Below, in pieces: positions 49,780 to 61,647 of a stretch of DNA of 64,000 nt (its first letter is position 1; the number at the start of each line of letters is the position of its first letter). Origin of the DNA: Pohlia nutans (taxonomy: Eukaryota > Streptophyta > Bryopsida > Bryales > Mniaceae); NCBI GenBank assembly GCA_022496805.1, contig CM040096.1, forward strand, positions 9,797,501 to 9,861,500, read 5' to 3'. The notes under the pieces were generated by a model. It ran no database searches. It was given only the letters and a program-made list of their open reading frames with translations, and was not told the DNA's origin. A program made the translations under genes and the position numbers.

Positions 49780-50880
49780 AGCTAGTTAGTGTGTTGCCGA
49801 GAGCTTGCAGAGAGAGAGACGCTAGAGTTTTTTAGATCTGGATCTAGGTCAGAAGGTTTTGTACGAAAAAATTAATGAAAAAATACATTGTTGTTTTGGT
49901 TAGAAGGATTGTGAAGTGGAGATAGGATTTCCCTGTCTGTTTTTTTGATTTGGAGGTAGAAAAGGAAAAAAGAAGGAGGAAGAGTTTGTTTTGTTGAGGA
50001 ATCACGTCAGGGTGAACCCTCTAGCTGTGGAGATTCGAGGCAGCTTGGCGACGGAGTTTCGAGGCCGCGGAGCACAGGCGATTGGGATTCAGACGGAGCA
50101 AGGAGCGGCTGCATCACGACAGCCCACGATCAAGGCGGCGAATTGCAAGCGCCGGTGAGAACGGATTCCCAGTGTAGCAGCTGCGCATCGTCGGAGAAGG
50201 CGCAGGAAGCACCGACAAGGCGGTGACTCCGCTACAACTCCAGGCGGTGTCGGTGTGGCCGAAGGAACTGAAGACCGGAGGCAAACTGCAGACCACAGCG
50301 ACGAAGCCAGAGGGGGCGACTGTAGGTGCCGGCACCGTGCCAGCGATGGAGACTTGAGGAGGGCGGTCAACACAGACCACGACGGAGGCGGACGTTGAAG
50401 CAAAGAGGGCGACGGCGATCAGGCAGCCAGGCGGATTCGGAAACCTGCAGCAACGAGGGGGCAACGATCAATACGACGACGACTAGCCTGCCTCAACGAA
50501 GGCGACAACGAGGAGCACCGGGAGCTGACAGGCGGAGGACCGACAGCGAGCTCCAAGGAGGCGGCGAGTGCGGCTGAGGAACAAGACCTGGGCGGCAGCA
50601 GTCTCGCCATCGACGGAAGGCAGGGGCGATCAAGCGCTGGATTCAGTAGCAGAGGCGGACTGTGCAGAGGCAGCAAGACCAATCGACACCGAAATTGAAG
50701 GCGGAAGCTCAAGGCGAGGGCTACTACAGGCTGAATCGGTGTCTGGCAAGGCGAAGATCAGCTAGGAGGCGACATAATTCGAAGCCGCAGGAAAGAGACG
50801 ACGATCACAGCCCCTGTCTCCCTCCGCGTGTGATATAAGGGAGGGAAGACAGGGTGACAATACGGAGAGAGCCTTATCTT
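49780..50880. other. GC-rich island, no supported gene
   Basis: Purine-rich (GAGAGAGAGACG) leader-like start, then about 850 bp rich in GGCG, GACGA and GCAGC. Frames on both strands are low-complexity Arg/Pro/Ala-rich with no domain. A TATA-like GTGATATAAGG is at about 50829. A promoter or long-terminal-repeat origin is possible. Confidence 0.35.
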
Positions 50881-51344
50881 CCTCATTTGTCCCTCTTTTT
50901 GAGTTTTTGGTTTGAATCTTAGATTTTATGATAACTAGAAGGACATAGGGACCCTTTAATTTTAATTAGGTGATTTTAATTGCCAAGAATTATTTGGGTG
51001 CAATTCTTGATTTACTTCAATTGATTGTGAGTTGGTTGTGTTTTATACTTTGTCGTTGTATTGTGTTGATTTTTTGTGTAAAATTGGTCCGGTGACCGTT
51101 CTAGCGCGGAAGCGCTGCCCGATTCTCACTGGACCAATTGGATTTTTGGGTGTGATTTTAGGATTTAAATTTAGGGTTATTGGGCACAACGCGGAAGCGC
51201 TGCCTAATTTTTCCCAAGAAACCCTAATGGTTTGGAAGTTGGTCGTCTAAAGTACATAGGTGTTTATAGGGTTTAGGGTGTTTCTTGCAAGGCTTAGGGA
51301 TCAAAAAACCTTCCTAACATGGGATTTTGATGCCTTTGAGACTC

Positions 51345-51690
51345 TTTGTAATTGTGCTGTAATTTCTACCCATGAGTGCCATAACCCTAATTTAAGGGTT
51401 TAAATCACTAAATTGACTCATTTTTATGGCACGTGGTGCATGAGGGGGATTGGTGGAGCATTTGGGAGCAATTTGGCATTTATTGTTGGTCATTAAAGCA
51501 CTTGTGAATGTGCTGTAATTTTTGTGGTTAAGTCCCAAAACCCTAATTAGAGGGTTTTAACCCCCAATTTAAGCCCATTTTAAGGCACTAAGTGCTTAGG
51601 GTAATTGGTGAAGCTTTGTGGGGTGTTAGGGTGTTTATTGATTGACATTTGTGATCCTTGGGTGTGCTGTAATTTTTATACACATCCCCC
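51345..51690. repeat. ~155-bp tandem repeat (2 full copies and a partial)
   Basis: GTGCTGTAATTT starts a unit at about 51355, 51508 and 51663. The copies share CC(A/C)(T/A)AACCCTAATT(T/A)(A/G)AGGGTTT, GGCAC(G/T)(T/A)(G/A)GTGC and GATTGGTG or AATTGGTG. Confidence 0.7.
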
Positions 51691-52210
51691 TTTTTGACCA
51701 ATTTGTCTAGATTTTTACCATTTGAGCTTAAAATTTTCCCACATAATTACCTAAATAAAAAGGAGTCCATTGCTTGGAATATTAGTACGCACCCACCCTC
51801 GGCCGGACATATGACGTTTTGACCGGCAACAGTCAAAGTGCTCATACCAACCTAAACTACAATAACCCTCGATTTTTTGTAGATCGATGTACCCGAGAGT
51901 TAAGTCACTGACTCCGATATTGCAATTCAGCTCGACTCGATCTAAATTGGAAAGAGACCCTGCTTGGTCACTAGTCATGGTAACTTGATTCCGGTGCCAT
52001 TTGTTTAGGTCAATTTAGCTCGTCTCGACCTAAATCACCATGACACTCGGATCTGACAGGAGCCACTCTATTCTCTGAATATAGGTCTACAATCGAGACG
52101 ACAATCATTATAGTATTACAAACTCCTAAAAAAAGTGCACAAAAGTATTTTGAGTTTTAAAAAAACACCTAAAAGAATTATAGATGTTTTTCGTAATTTG
52201 TGAATAGGTA

Positions 52211-54250
52211 TTTTAGATCCTATATGTGGTGATTTAGATTTAAAAAATTGTAGAAAATAATTGAAAAACTTTAAAATTACCACAAAAATTTGAAAAAATC
52301 TTTAAAGCACCTTATACATTTCGGTAAAATTTGGAGATTATTGAGGTAGGATGTTACTCTAATTGAAAAAGAAGAAGAACTTACCATCGTTTGACGGAAC
52401 GGTCGAATTTACCGGCGTGCCCAAGACGATTTAGGAGCTCAAATCGGGTGTTCTTAAATGCTATTCCAGCTATTTAAATCCTAAGGATTCCAATGGTGAG
52501 GTCAAGTAAGTTAAAGGTGCTTTATACCGAACGGCGTAAATTCAGACCGTAACTTCATCAAAATAATAACGGAAGTTTTACCATTTTAATCAAGAAAAAA
52601 TCTCTTCAGGCTAATTTGGGTTTTTTGAAGCCATTGGTGAAGTTAAAATTTTAATTAAAGTTATCTTTAGTAAGTTAGTAAGGTTCATCAGTAAATGAGG
52701 ATAAAAATGGACTTATCGTTGACTCCTTTTGACATTTGACCATCAACCGGTCACATTATTAAGGGGTTGGTCGAAGGAGCTAAATAACCTCAACCTTATT
52801 ATTCAAATACATTTATAAATAGATGAATGGTATTATTAATCTCTACAACTAGTAAAAGAGAAGTTAGATAAACTAGTTGTAAATTTTTATTTTTTTTATA
52901 AGTATAGGATATAAGATAAAACAAATGGATTTTTTTAAAAGGAGTAAGGCCTCAAATGATGAATGGTATTAATTGTCTGTACCACTAAGCAAAACAAAAA
53001 ATATGTATAGAATATTAAAAGTAGTTGTAGAATAAAATAGATTTTATTATCAATAGTTATAAAGTAAAACAAAGAGATTTATTAGAGTTAATAAGAAAGA
53101 ATAGTACCTTCAATTATCGGTTTGGTATATAAGGGGAGGCCTTAAGCTTCTCAAAACACACATTTTTCATTGCTCGTTTATTGGACGAGGAGTTTAAGTT
53201 GGAATTAAACCCTTATTTTTTTTTGCCTCCATCTTTTAGTTAATTTGTTTATTTTGTACGAGGAGTTTAAGTTGACATTAAACTCTCACTTCCCTTAATG
53301 TCATCTTTTTGTTCATTTTTTTTTCCGCTCGTTATGAATAAATAGTGTTAATTGTAAGATTTAGGGTGAATTAGCAAAGTGTGAGAAAAGAGGAGGGTGA
53401 AATTAAATTGTAGTTTCCTAGTTCTTCAAAAAAATCGCAATTTCATTCATAAGAGAACTAGGTAGAGTTTTTTTCATGTAACAATTTATTGTTTTCATTC
53501 GTTCATAACTTGCACATAGATTGTCCAAATTAGAAGTTTTTATAAATCCGGATTGCGCAAAAGAAGCTCTAGACCGTAGTATTGTTCATATTTTTTTAAA
53601 AATTGAAATAGAAAAAAAGAAGGTTTGGAAGTCCTAGAATGAATTTAGAATGTTGTTTTTTGAGTTAATAAATTGTTCAAACTTCAAAAAAAACATAATT
53701 TTTTCATACGTTATCCGTTTTCTACGTATTTTAGCATTATTGAAAGCTTGGATTGTGTAGTTTAATATAGTGTTATATATATATATTTTTTAATTTTTTT
53801 TAATTTTATTCTTGTTTGTTTCTATTATCTTCCGACCTAAATTATTTTATCTCGTGTCGTCGCCAAGCGCCGGTGGTGTCCCCAACCTTTCGACCGTTCG
53901 TACACATCCATTGATCAAAATAGTAAGATTCCATCCACTCTTGAATGTTTTTAAGTAATTAATGTTTTTTCCTTTTTAGATAAATAAACAAATAAATAAT
54001 CCATCCATAAACGTGACTTACTTGTCTATTTTTTTATAAAAAATGTTTCTCTCTATTATTATTTTTTGTTTTTTTTCTTAGTAATATGTTGTTAACAAGG
54101 TATTAAGAGTAGTAGGAATTTAAATTAGAAAAAAATGTCCGTTGCTTGGAAGACGAACAAAATAATATCTCTTCTGTTTTCGTTTCTTGTAAAGATTGTT
54201 CCTAATTAACAATCTTTATTCTCTTTTTAAATCATCCCTATAATGGTTAG
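52211..54250. other. AT-rich spacer with a TATA box and duplicated GAGGAGTTTAAGTTG
   Basis: GGTATATAAGGGGAGGCC at about 53127 looks like a strong TATA box. Just downstream, GACGAGGAGTTTAAGTTG at about 53184 recurs as TACGAGGAGTTTAAGTTG at about 53257. No open frame follows. A solo LTR or promoter relic is possible. Confidence 0.4.
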
Positions 54251-54339
54251 CTACAATCTTTCGAACTTGTTGTGGGAAAAACCATAAAGTACTCAGAATT
54301 CAAAGGCAGTTGGTTTTTTGGCTCACATGTTTTTGCGAT

Positions 54340-54800
54340 GAAAAATGTATTACGAGAGTTTGAGGCTGCATATGTACACTATGCGAAGGCAATGCTTGAA
54401 GATAGAGTTAATGGTTCTAGAGCAAATTGATTGGAGAATTGAATCATTTGGGAGCCAGTGGATGGACAACATACTGTTTAGACTTGCATGAAAGTCAAGA
54501 TCGAGTATGATGAGAGGTCACTATCAGAAGATGAGTACCAAGAGGTGTTCGCAATATGAAAAAACCAAATTTGTGATGTACAACGATCTGCATTTGTACA
54601 TCGATGTTTCAGTGAAGATCAATGCCAAAGAGTTCGAGAGATATTTTTACAACACATTGGTGGAGGACCTTATGAAGCTTCAGGCTATTTAGATTGCGTG
54701 TGAAATACCAGATCAATATGTGCGAGATGACGATGAGCGGCGTGCCCGAGTGTTGATGATGGCCGCGAGTACACTACATTTGACTACGTAGTAGTTTGAC
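54340..54800 (+). pseudogene. Frame-broken coding remnant of unknown family
   Basis: Successive pieces read well in shifting frames: MKNVLREFEAAYVHYAKAML, then MKVKIEYDERSLSEDEYQ, then KTKFVMYNDLHLYIDVSVK and ERYFYNTLVEDLMKL, then a stop and EIPDQYVRDDDERRARVL. At least one frameshift and two stops interrupt it. No family recognised. Confidence 0.35.
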
Positions 54801-55616
54801 TTTTATGATGTGGTAGTTTGATTTGACATGGTAAATTAGTGTTTTTTTAGATAAAGGATTTTTTTTTTTTACATTGTCTAAATTGACAGATTTTTTCACA
54901 TTGGATCAACATATTTCTGTTGGTTCATAACCGGGACAACTACGCATCCGAAACAATAGGTGAGAACAACAATTTTCAGTTCAAATTCTGTCAATTTAGT
55001 CATAATGTTTCTAGTAGTGTTAGGAATAAATTGTTGTTTTCTGAGCGTTGTTTAATTTAGTTCTGTTTATGCTTAAGGTGAGTGGACCATAAACCAACAC
55101 TTTAAGCATTGTGCCTATTTATAGTAATTAAAAGGGTATTTTGATTGTTTGAATGGATTAGCAAATTGATTCTGAATCTTTCCCAAGTTGAATCATAGTT
55201 TTTGGAGTTATATTGAATAAGTCATGAATTTTCAAAGTTCAAAGTCAAAGTTGTCTATTTGTAGCAGTAGACATGGGCTTAAATCGAGAGTGAATATGTC
55301 TTGAAAGATCATAAAATAAACTTAAAATAAAGATAGTTCCTACAAACAAGACAAGTCCAAGTAATGATTCAAAGTCAACAATCACTAAACTATTTTATTG
55401 ATTGTTGGATTATAGCACAATGAAGTATCATTGATCAAATAAATATACATGTCTTCTCATGGCCGGCGTCGATTATTGGTCTACTCACCTTAGATTGTTT
55501 GTTTCTTACATAAAGAATTTTTCTTCATTTTAGGTATGATTGTACAAGGTGTGATATAAATTTAGAATCAAATTGATATCAAGAAGTGCAAAAGAAATAC
55601 AAATAAAAATGAAATA

Positions 55617-55620
<4 letters not shown>

Positions 55621-55669
<49 letters not shown>
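55621..55669. repeat. (AT)n microsatellite
   Basis: About 24 AT units, followed by ACATACATATATGG. Confidence 0.95.
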
Positions 55670-55671
<2 letters not shown>

Positions 55672-56106
55672 CATATATGGAGCAATGGATAATCTATTAT
55701 ATAACGCATAGTAGTGCACGTTCCCTACAACGGGTTCTACCACATGAACGGTTGTGCTGAATAGCGAACACCGGCATGGGTCTACCTTGTTAATTATTTC
55801 CTTCATTTCATAATGAGAGTCCAAAATCACATTTTTTTGTATCAATTGAAGAGTCCCCATTCATTGTGTTGCCTTCTTACATTGACTTCTATTCATTCAT
55901 GGTGTTGCCTTCCTACATTGACATTCTACGTTTTTCATCCACTACTAGAGAGTGCGTAAAAACCAAGACAAAACCAACACACATCTGTTGGAACAAACAG
56001 AGAATGGGTTTAACGTAGCAAACATTTAGTCATCTGCAGAGAACCAACAAGTATTCTCTTGGAACCAACAAGTTCCTGTTGATTTTCCTCTTGGAACCAA
56101 CAAGTT

Positions 56107-57560
56107 TTCTCTTAAAACAGTAAATAGGAACAGTAATTAAAAAACAGTAAATAAAAACACTAAATAAAAACACTAATTAAAAATAGTGATTAAAAAAAAG
56201 TAAATAAAAAAGTAAATAAAAATAGTAATTAAAAACAGTAATTAAAATAGTAAATAAAAACAGTAAATAAAAAACAGTAAATAAAAAATAGTAATTAAAA
56301 ACAATAATTAAAATAAAGTAAATGAAAACAGTAATTAAAAACAGTAATTAAAAAACAGTAATTAAAAACAGTAAATAAAAACACTAACTAAAAATTGTGA
56401 TTAAAAATTAGAAAAAAACAGTAAATAAAAACAGTAATTAAAAACAGTAATTAAAATAGTAAATAAAAACAGTAAATAAAAAACAGTAAATATAAAATAG
56501 TAATTAAAAACAGTAATTAAAAACATTAATTAAACTAAAGTAAATGAAAACAATAATTAAAAACAGTAATTAAAAAACAGTAAATGAAAACAGTAATGAA
56601 AACAGTAATTAAAAAATAGTAAATAAAAACAGTAAATAAAAAAACAATAATTAAAACAGTAATTAAAAACAGTAAATAAAAAAACAGTAATTAAAAAACA
56701 GTAAATAAAAACAGTAAATAAAAACACTAAATAAAAACATTAATTAAAAATAGTGATTAAAAAAAAGTAAATAAAAAAAAGTAATTAAAAACAATAATTA
56801 AAATAAAGTAAATGAAAACAGTAATTAAAAACAGTAATTAAAAAACAGTAATTAAAAACAGTAAATAAAAACACTAACTAAAAATTGTGATTAAAAATTA
56901 GAAAAAAACAGTAAATAAAAACAGTAATTAAAAACAGTAAATAAAATAGTAAATAAAAACAGTAAATAAAAAACAGTAAATATAAAATAGTAATTAAAAA
57001 CAGTAATTAAAAACATTAATTAAACTAAAGTAAATGAAAACAATAATTAAAAACAGTAATTAAAAAAAAGTAAATAAAAACAGTAATTAAAACAGTAATT
57101 AAAAAATAGTAAATAAAAACAGTAAATAAAAAAACAATAATTAAAACAGTAATTAAAAACAGTAAATAAAAAACAGTAATTAAAAAACAGTAAATAAAAA
57201 CAGTAAATAAAAAAACAATAATTAAAACAATAATTAAAAAACAGTAATTAAAAAACAGTAAATAAAAAAAGTAAATAAAAAAAAGTAAATAAAAAAAGTA
57301 ATTAAAAAACAGTAAATAAAAACAGTGAATAAAAAAACAGTAATTAAAACAGTAATTAAAAAACAGTAATTAAAAAACAGTAAATAAAAACAGTAAATAA
57401 AAAAAGTAAATAAAAACAGTAAATAAAAACAGTTATTAAAAAACAGTAAATAAAAACAGTAAATAAAAGAACAGTAATTAAAAAACAGTAATTAAAAAAC
57501 AGTATATATAAATAGTAATTAAAAAGAGTAATTAAAAAACAGTAAATAAAAACAGTAAAT
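56107..57560. repeat. 13-bp tandem array (CAGTAA(T/A)TAAAAA)
   Basis: More than 100 variable units of CAGTAAATAAAAA and CAGTAATTAAAAA inside the CACTA element. A higher-order repeat of about 490 bp is visible: the marker CACTAACTAAAAATTGTGAT occurs at 56382 and again at 56872 with matching flanks. Confidence 0.9.
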
Positions 57561-57716
57561 AGTATGTAGTAGATAGAAGACAGTATACGATACACAGTAA
57601 ATATTATACCGTATATAGTAGATATTATATAGTATACAGTAAATAGAAATTAGAGAGTAACTTGGGGCCTCTATATACAAAACTTTTAAATACTCCTCCT
57701 ACATCATGTGTGGAGT

Positions 57717-57790
57717 AGTGGCTTAGTGGCTAAGGCCTCCATGCGGGAGCTAAGAGGTTCAAGGATCAAACCCCTTGGCCCCCGCCCTTG
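57717..57790 (+). mobile_element. tRNA-like SINE head inside the CACTA element
   Basis: RNA polymerase III box A-like TGGCTTAGTGG (57719-57729) and box B-like GGTTCAAGGATC (57756-57767) have tRNA-like spacing, followed by a CCTTGG/GCCTAGG-rich tail up to about 57860. Typical of the 5' part of tRNA-derived plant SINEs. Confidence 0.6.
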
Positions 57791-57868
57791 GCTTAACCTA
57801 GCTTGGTAGGTAGGTGGCTAAGTCCTTGAGCCTAGGCTAGGCTAGGTGGCCCGCCCTTGGTATTTACT

Positions 57869-58036
57869 CTTTTTAATTACTATTTACTGTTTTTATTTAC
57901 TGTTTTTTAATTATTGTTTTTAATTACTATTTACTGTTTTTATTTATTGTTTTTTAATTACTGTTTTTAATTACTATTTACTGTTTTTATTTATTGTTTT
58001 TTAATTACTGTTTTTAATTACTATCTACTGTTTTTA
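57869..58036. repeat. Inverted copy of the 13-bp array
   Basis: TTTTTAATTACT(G/A) and TATTTACTGTTTTT units, the reverse complement of the array at 56107-57560, placed on the other side of the SINE-like block. Together they form a very long potential hairpin. Confidence 0.85.
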
Positions 58037-58722
58037 TTGAACCAACACCGAACCAAGATAATTCTGTTGATTGTGATCCGGAATCAACTGTTTCTAACCC
58101 GCATAGAACTAACAGAATTTCTGTTGATTTTGTGCGGGTTAGGAACCCCATTCTCTAGTAGTGATCCCTTTCTATCAAGATACGCTGTTCCGAAAGTTGC
58201 AAATGCATTTCATTCCTTTCAATATGGGCTCTTTTTCCGTCTTAAATCTAAATTTTTCCCTGCAGAGTAGACCCTTATTATGAAACAGAGGGACTACAAA
58301 ACATATAGTGGTGAACTCAGGCATGCAATCTCCTTGCAACCGTTCTGTTGCTGAAACAATTGTATCATCCTCCAACCTAATCTAATATGTAATCTAGACT
58401 ATGCAAGCACGCACACACATGTACACGAGGACGGTTGTATGTATGTGGGTGGGTTCTATTGCTCGAACTTTCATGCCAGAATCTGGCATATACCAACCTA
58501 ATTTATTGAATATTATATAATAGATAACATGCAAATACACATACACTCTAAGATGGTTCTAATGCTAAGTCCGTCGTGTTGCATTCCGGTATGAATCAAC
58601 CTAGTTTTCTACATACAAGAATGAAATAATGTAGGGTCAAAAATGTTATGCAACTGTTGGATACTACTCAACTTTCTGGTAGGAAAAAAACACGGATTTA
58701 GGTCTTGGAAAGTGATGAAGCC

Positions 58723-59458
58723 TTAACCCTTAACTGCCTAGGTATTCATTTTTTGAATGATGTAAAAATTTCATGCATGTTTTGTCATCAGTCATGCATT
58801 TTTCGTAGTGTGGATTTTTTACTACAGATTTATGGAAAGTTAGATTTCTACCAATTTTTTTTAAGATCTAAGTTCAAAAGTGCTCTTGAAAAAATCAATT
58901 CATAAAAGTAAGCACCCACAAATCTCCAATAATCACTGCACTTAGAGTATTACATTTGAAATCATCACAACAAATTTCATTCACATATTAGAGTTAATTG
59001 AAAAGAGTGTCTCAATCTAAAGCAAGACCCTACACTGCCCATGGGAGTGGAACTTGTGACCTCCTCAATGCTAAAGGGCAGTTCCCACAAGTTCCCCCAC
59101 ACCTATGGCTCTATTTATGAAGGGACTAAGAGCCTATTCATGTGTAAGTCATGTCAAAAATCACTTATATAAGATTGTTGACCCCCCAAAGACTCTGTAC
59201 AGAGCCCTTCTTGTTTTCAGTTAACTCAATTGTCAATATCTTATTCATAATCAAATTAGGAAAGAATTCTGAATTTTGAGTTTCAAATTTTATGCAAAAA
59301 GATCGATGATAGCAATCATAGCTCTAATGGTATGTATAGAATCTAGAATTCATAATGTACAACTTTTATTCATACATCAAGTTCAAAATATTGCTCTTAG
59401 TTGCAGTTTGGGTTTGCAAGTCTCCAAATCTGGAGAAGGTTGTAGGCGTTTAGCCCCT
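58723..59458. mobile_element. TTAA-family element interrupted by a ~235-bp insertion
   Basis: Homologous to 35273-35848 (TTAACCCTTAACTGCCTAGG start, a TCATTTTTTGAATGATG palindrome, shared AATTCATAATGTACAACTTT and ATCAAGTTCAAAATAT blocks). Compared with that copy it carries an insertion at about 58988-59224 whose ends are inverted: GAGTTAATTGAAAA and TTTTCAGTTAACTC. Confidence 0.7.
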
Positions 59459-60275
59459 AAAGGTCCCTAGCTTTTTTGGGCTTAAAATCATCATCGCTTT
59501 TGATGTGTTACAGGTCTAAATGTAAGTGAGGTATAGAAATCTCAACCGTACAATCTTGTAACATACATGTTGTAGATCATGTGGATCAATTTTGGGGTCA
59601 TTTGGCCATATAGATTGCAAGATCATAGTGTTTTAGTGCTAAAAAAGGATGCTGAAATTTTCCTAGCAACACAGTTAGAGGTGAAATTCGTTTTCAAAAT
59701 TACTCAAATGAAAAAACGTTGAACTAAAAAGTTGTTCAAAATCATCATATAAACACATTAGTACCAAAAAAGCCTCATGAAAAAAATTTAATGTGCCCTA
59801 AAATGGCCTTGCAATGTCAAAAAGTAGCCCGAAAGGTGACCCATTTGAACCAAAAAGCAAAAAGTGTCCAAACTAGACCCGTGCACTAAAATGACTCCCA
59901 AACATTCATAACAACATGGATTGACCTGAAATTTTTACCATGATAACTAGACTTCAAGGGGAATTCAACCCAACAAGTCTTATTGAAAACGGACTTGGGA
60001 TGAAGGAGATACAAGCCCCCGAAGATACTGCCATCAAAATTCACAGAACTGTCCAAAAAAAAAACATACCTACTTTCAAATGATCACCAAAAATTCAATT
60101 CATCTCGGATTGATCTGAAATTTTTACCACACATTCCATACATCATGCGGGGAGTTTTTTCAAAATTTCAGCAAAATCAGACACGTTTTGCAAAAGTTAC
60201 AGCTCTTCGAAGGTGACTGTACCCCCAAAAACGTCCATAATATGGACGCCGGGACGCTTAGGGGTTAGGGGTTAA
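59455..60275. mobile_element. TTAA-family element, ~820 bp
   Basis: Left end CCCCTAAAGGTCCCTAG abuts the previous element; right end CCGGGACGCTTAGGGGTTAGG then GGTTAA. The interior is non-coding; a short palindrome (ACGTCCATAATATGGACG) is beside the right end. Confidence 0.5.
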
Positions 60276-60363
60276 AATTGCAAGCACCTGAACTTCACAA
60301 AATCAATTGTGGATGAAGTCGGCTGGAATCTGTCCATGAGGGCACAGCAACCCGGGGGTGGAA

Positions 60364-60384
60364 TGGACGTGGCAGTCCACGTCG
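60364..60384. promoter_or_regulatory. Paired ACGT elements upstream of the S1 gene
   Basis: GGACGTGGC followed by CCACGTCGG gives two opposed ACGTGG cores (G-box/ABRE type, bound by bZIP and bHLH factors). A pyrimidine-rich patch (CTTCTCTCTTTCCTCCTCC) follows at about 60527-60546, as in many plant core promoters. Confidence 0.45.
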
Positions 60385-60625
60385 GATATTGAAGCGGGGA
60401 GCCAATGGACGCGGGCCAAGGCGGCGAGGGTTCGGATAGCATTGGGAGAGTGGCGTGGGGCGATGCTGCGTCGCTCATATGTTGCATTGCATTGCTCATC
60501 ACGGCCCCGGTCCCCGTCCATCCCTCACTTCTCTCTTTCCTCCTCCATTTCCAGCTTTGGTGGTGGTGCTGGTGGATAGGACTCAAGGGGAGAGCAAACC
60601 ACGACCCGCGCCCCTCCGCAGCCAG

Positions 60626-61646
60626 GTGAGTACTGTTCTTTCCTTTCAGCATTGCTGCCAGGGCAATTCTCCCAGAACCCTCAGTCGTGGGTTTTGGCCG
60701 AGCTGACGATAACCAAATTGCGTCTCGAAAAAATCGTTTTGAGTTGAGCGTTTGTTGCTGCACAATTGTTGCGCTCCCAGTGTCTTGTGCATTGCCGTTG
60801 TCGCGTTCGTCCTTGAGTGTCGGACCGTGTTTGTCATGACCTGGAATTGCCACTGCCAGTGATCTGTCAAGGCGAATTGGTAGGTCATTTTCTCCCTGGC
60901 AAGAGTAGTGCTTTTCGTGTGCGCCCGTCGTTTTTCCTGAGAATTCGACGGCCAAGGCCAGGGCCGCCAGTAATGCGCATACTTTACTTGGGGTGTGTCC
61001 TTGGTTTCTACCGAAGCGCTGTGGGTGGGTGTTGAGTAATGGTGGAGAGCGCTAGTTAATTGTACTGGAACATCGTCCTCCTGAGGTGCGGGGAAGTGGG
61101 GTTAGCATCGTCTCCGGCAGAGTGGAATGCTCGTTGAGCAGAAAGTATTGCCACGCAGAGCTAGCGAGAATATGAACGAATTTCCGGTCCTGGTTTTCGT
61201 TACCACAGAATGAGAGTTGCAGTTGTGTAGTCATTGGATTATCCTCGCGGAGTCGTGGTAGAAAGAACTGCCGGAATTGCCATTGCTGTCCTGGTCCAGT
61301 GCAATGTGGTTCTAGGTTTCGACTGGTGCCCTATCTTGGCGTTGGCACGGATGCGATTGTTGTTCAATTAGGTCTCGCTCTGCTTTGCAGTGGATTCACT
61401 GCTGCAATTGGGTGAGGGCTGCGTTTGTAAACGGTTGATGTGTTCATTTACGGTCCGATGAATTTGAATGATGTGCTCTTGAGGATGTGAGCTGCCATTG
61501 AGTTTCTGGCCGAATTGCGACGGAGTCCAGTGTGAAGGCCACACATTCGACTTCTCTGCTGGTGTTCGGTAGCTTTAGCAGTTGCTACGCAGGGGCATCA
61601 GTTGGAATGTGGCTGAACCATTGCGATGGGGTCTTGTTTGGGGCAG
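60626..61646 (+). other. Probable 5'-UTR intron of the S1 gene
   Basis: Donor CAG|GTGAGTACTG at 60625/60626 and acceptor TTTGGGGCAG|G ending at 61646, one base before the start codon. A long leader intron is common in plant genes. Other acceptors in between (for example TTTGCAG near 61390) are possible, so the border is tentative. Confidence 0.4.
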
Positions 61647-61647
61647 G

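Larger units (their letters stand above)
47730..52210. other. Composite repeat region, possibly an old retroelement
   Basis: A block with GTATTTTG(G/A)GT then TTTTTCGTAATTTGT at about 47730-47822 recurs in the same orientation at about 52108-52210. Between the two lie a ~200-bp direct repeat, TTAGCTCGAC tandem units (48450-48720, again 51925-52040), TATTTTA and TTTAGCCTATT tracts, and a GC-rich island (49980-50880). Direct terminal repeats suggest an LTR-type element, but no gag or pol frame is visible, so this is tentative. Confidence 0.3.
55940..58163. mobile_element. Non-autonomous CACTA (En/Spm) element, 2224 bp
   Basis: Perfect 12-bp terminal inverted repeats CACTACTAGAGA / TCTCTAGTAGTG at 55940-55951 and 58152-58163, with a 3-bp target duplication ATC on each side (55937-55939 and 58164-58166), the hallmark of CACTA elements. 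Subterminal regions repeat GAACCAACA (left: about 56031, 56080, 56093; right: about 58040) and its complement TGTTGG/TGTTGATT. No transposase frame: the inside is an A/T-rich tandem array plus a SINE-like insertion. Confidence 0.9.

Noticed and set aside
50089..50765. ORFs on both strands in the GC-rich island
   Set aside because: Low-complexity Arg/Pro/Ala composition, open simultaneously in several frames, with no domain or splice continuation.
56107..57560. CRISPR-like regularly spaced repeat
   Set aside because: The repeats are head-to-tail with no unique spacers, in a eukaryotic context inside a CACTA transposon.
57356..57595. Phe/Tyr/Leu-rich hydrophobic ORF that looks like membrane spans
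   Set aside because: It is translated from the 13-bp CACTA array on the minus strand.
60272..60955. 227-codon minus-strand ORF upstream of the S1 gene
   Set aside because: It lies antisense to the GC-rich promoter and leader of the S1 gene, shows no domain, has an overlapping frame on the other strand, and reads as compositional openness.
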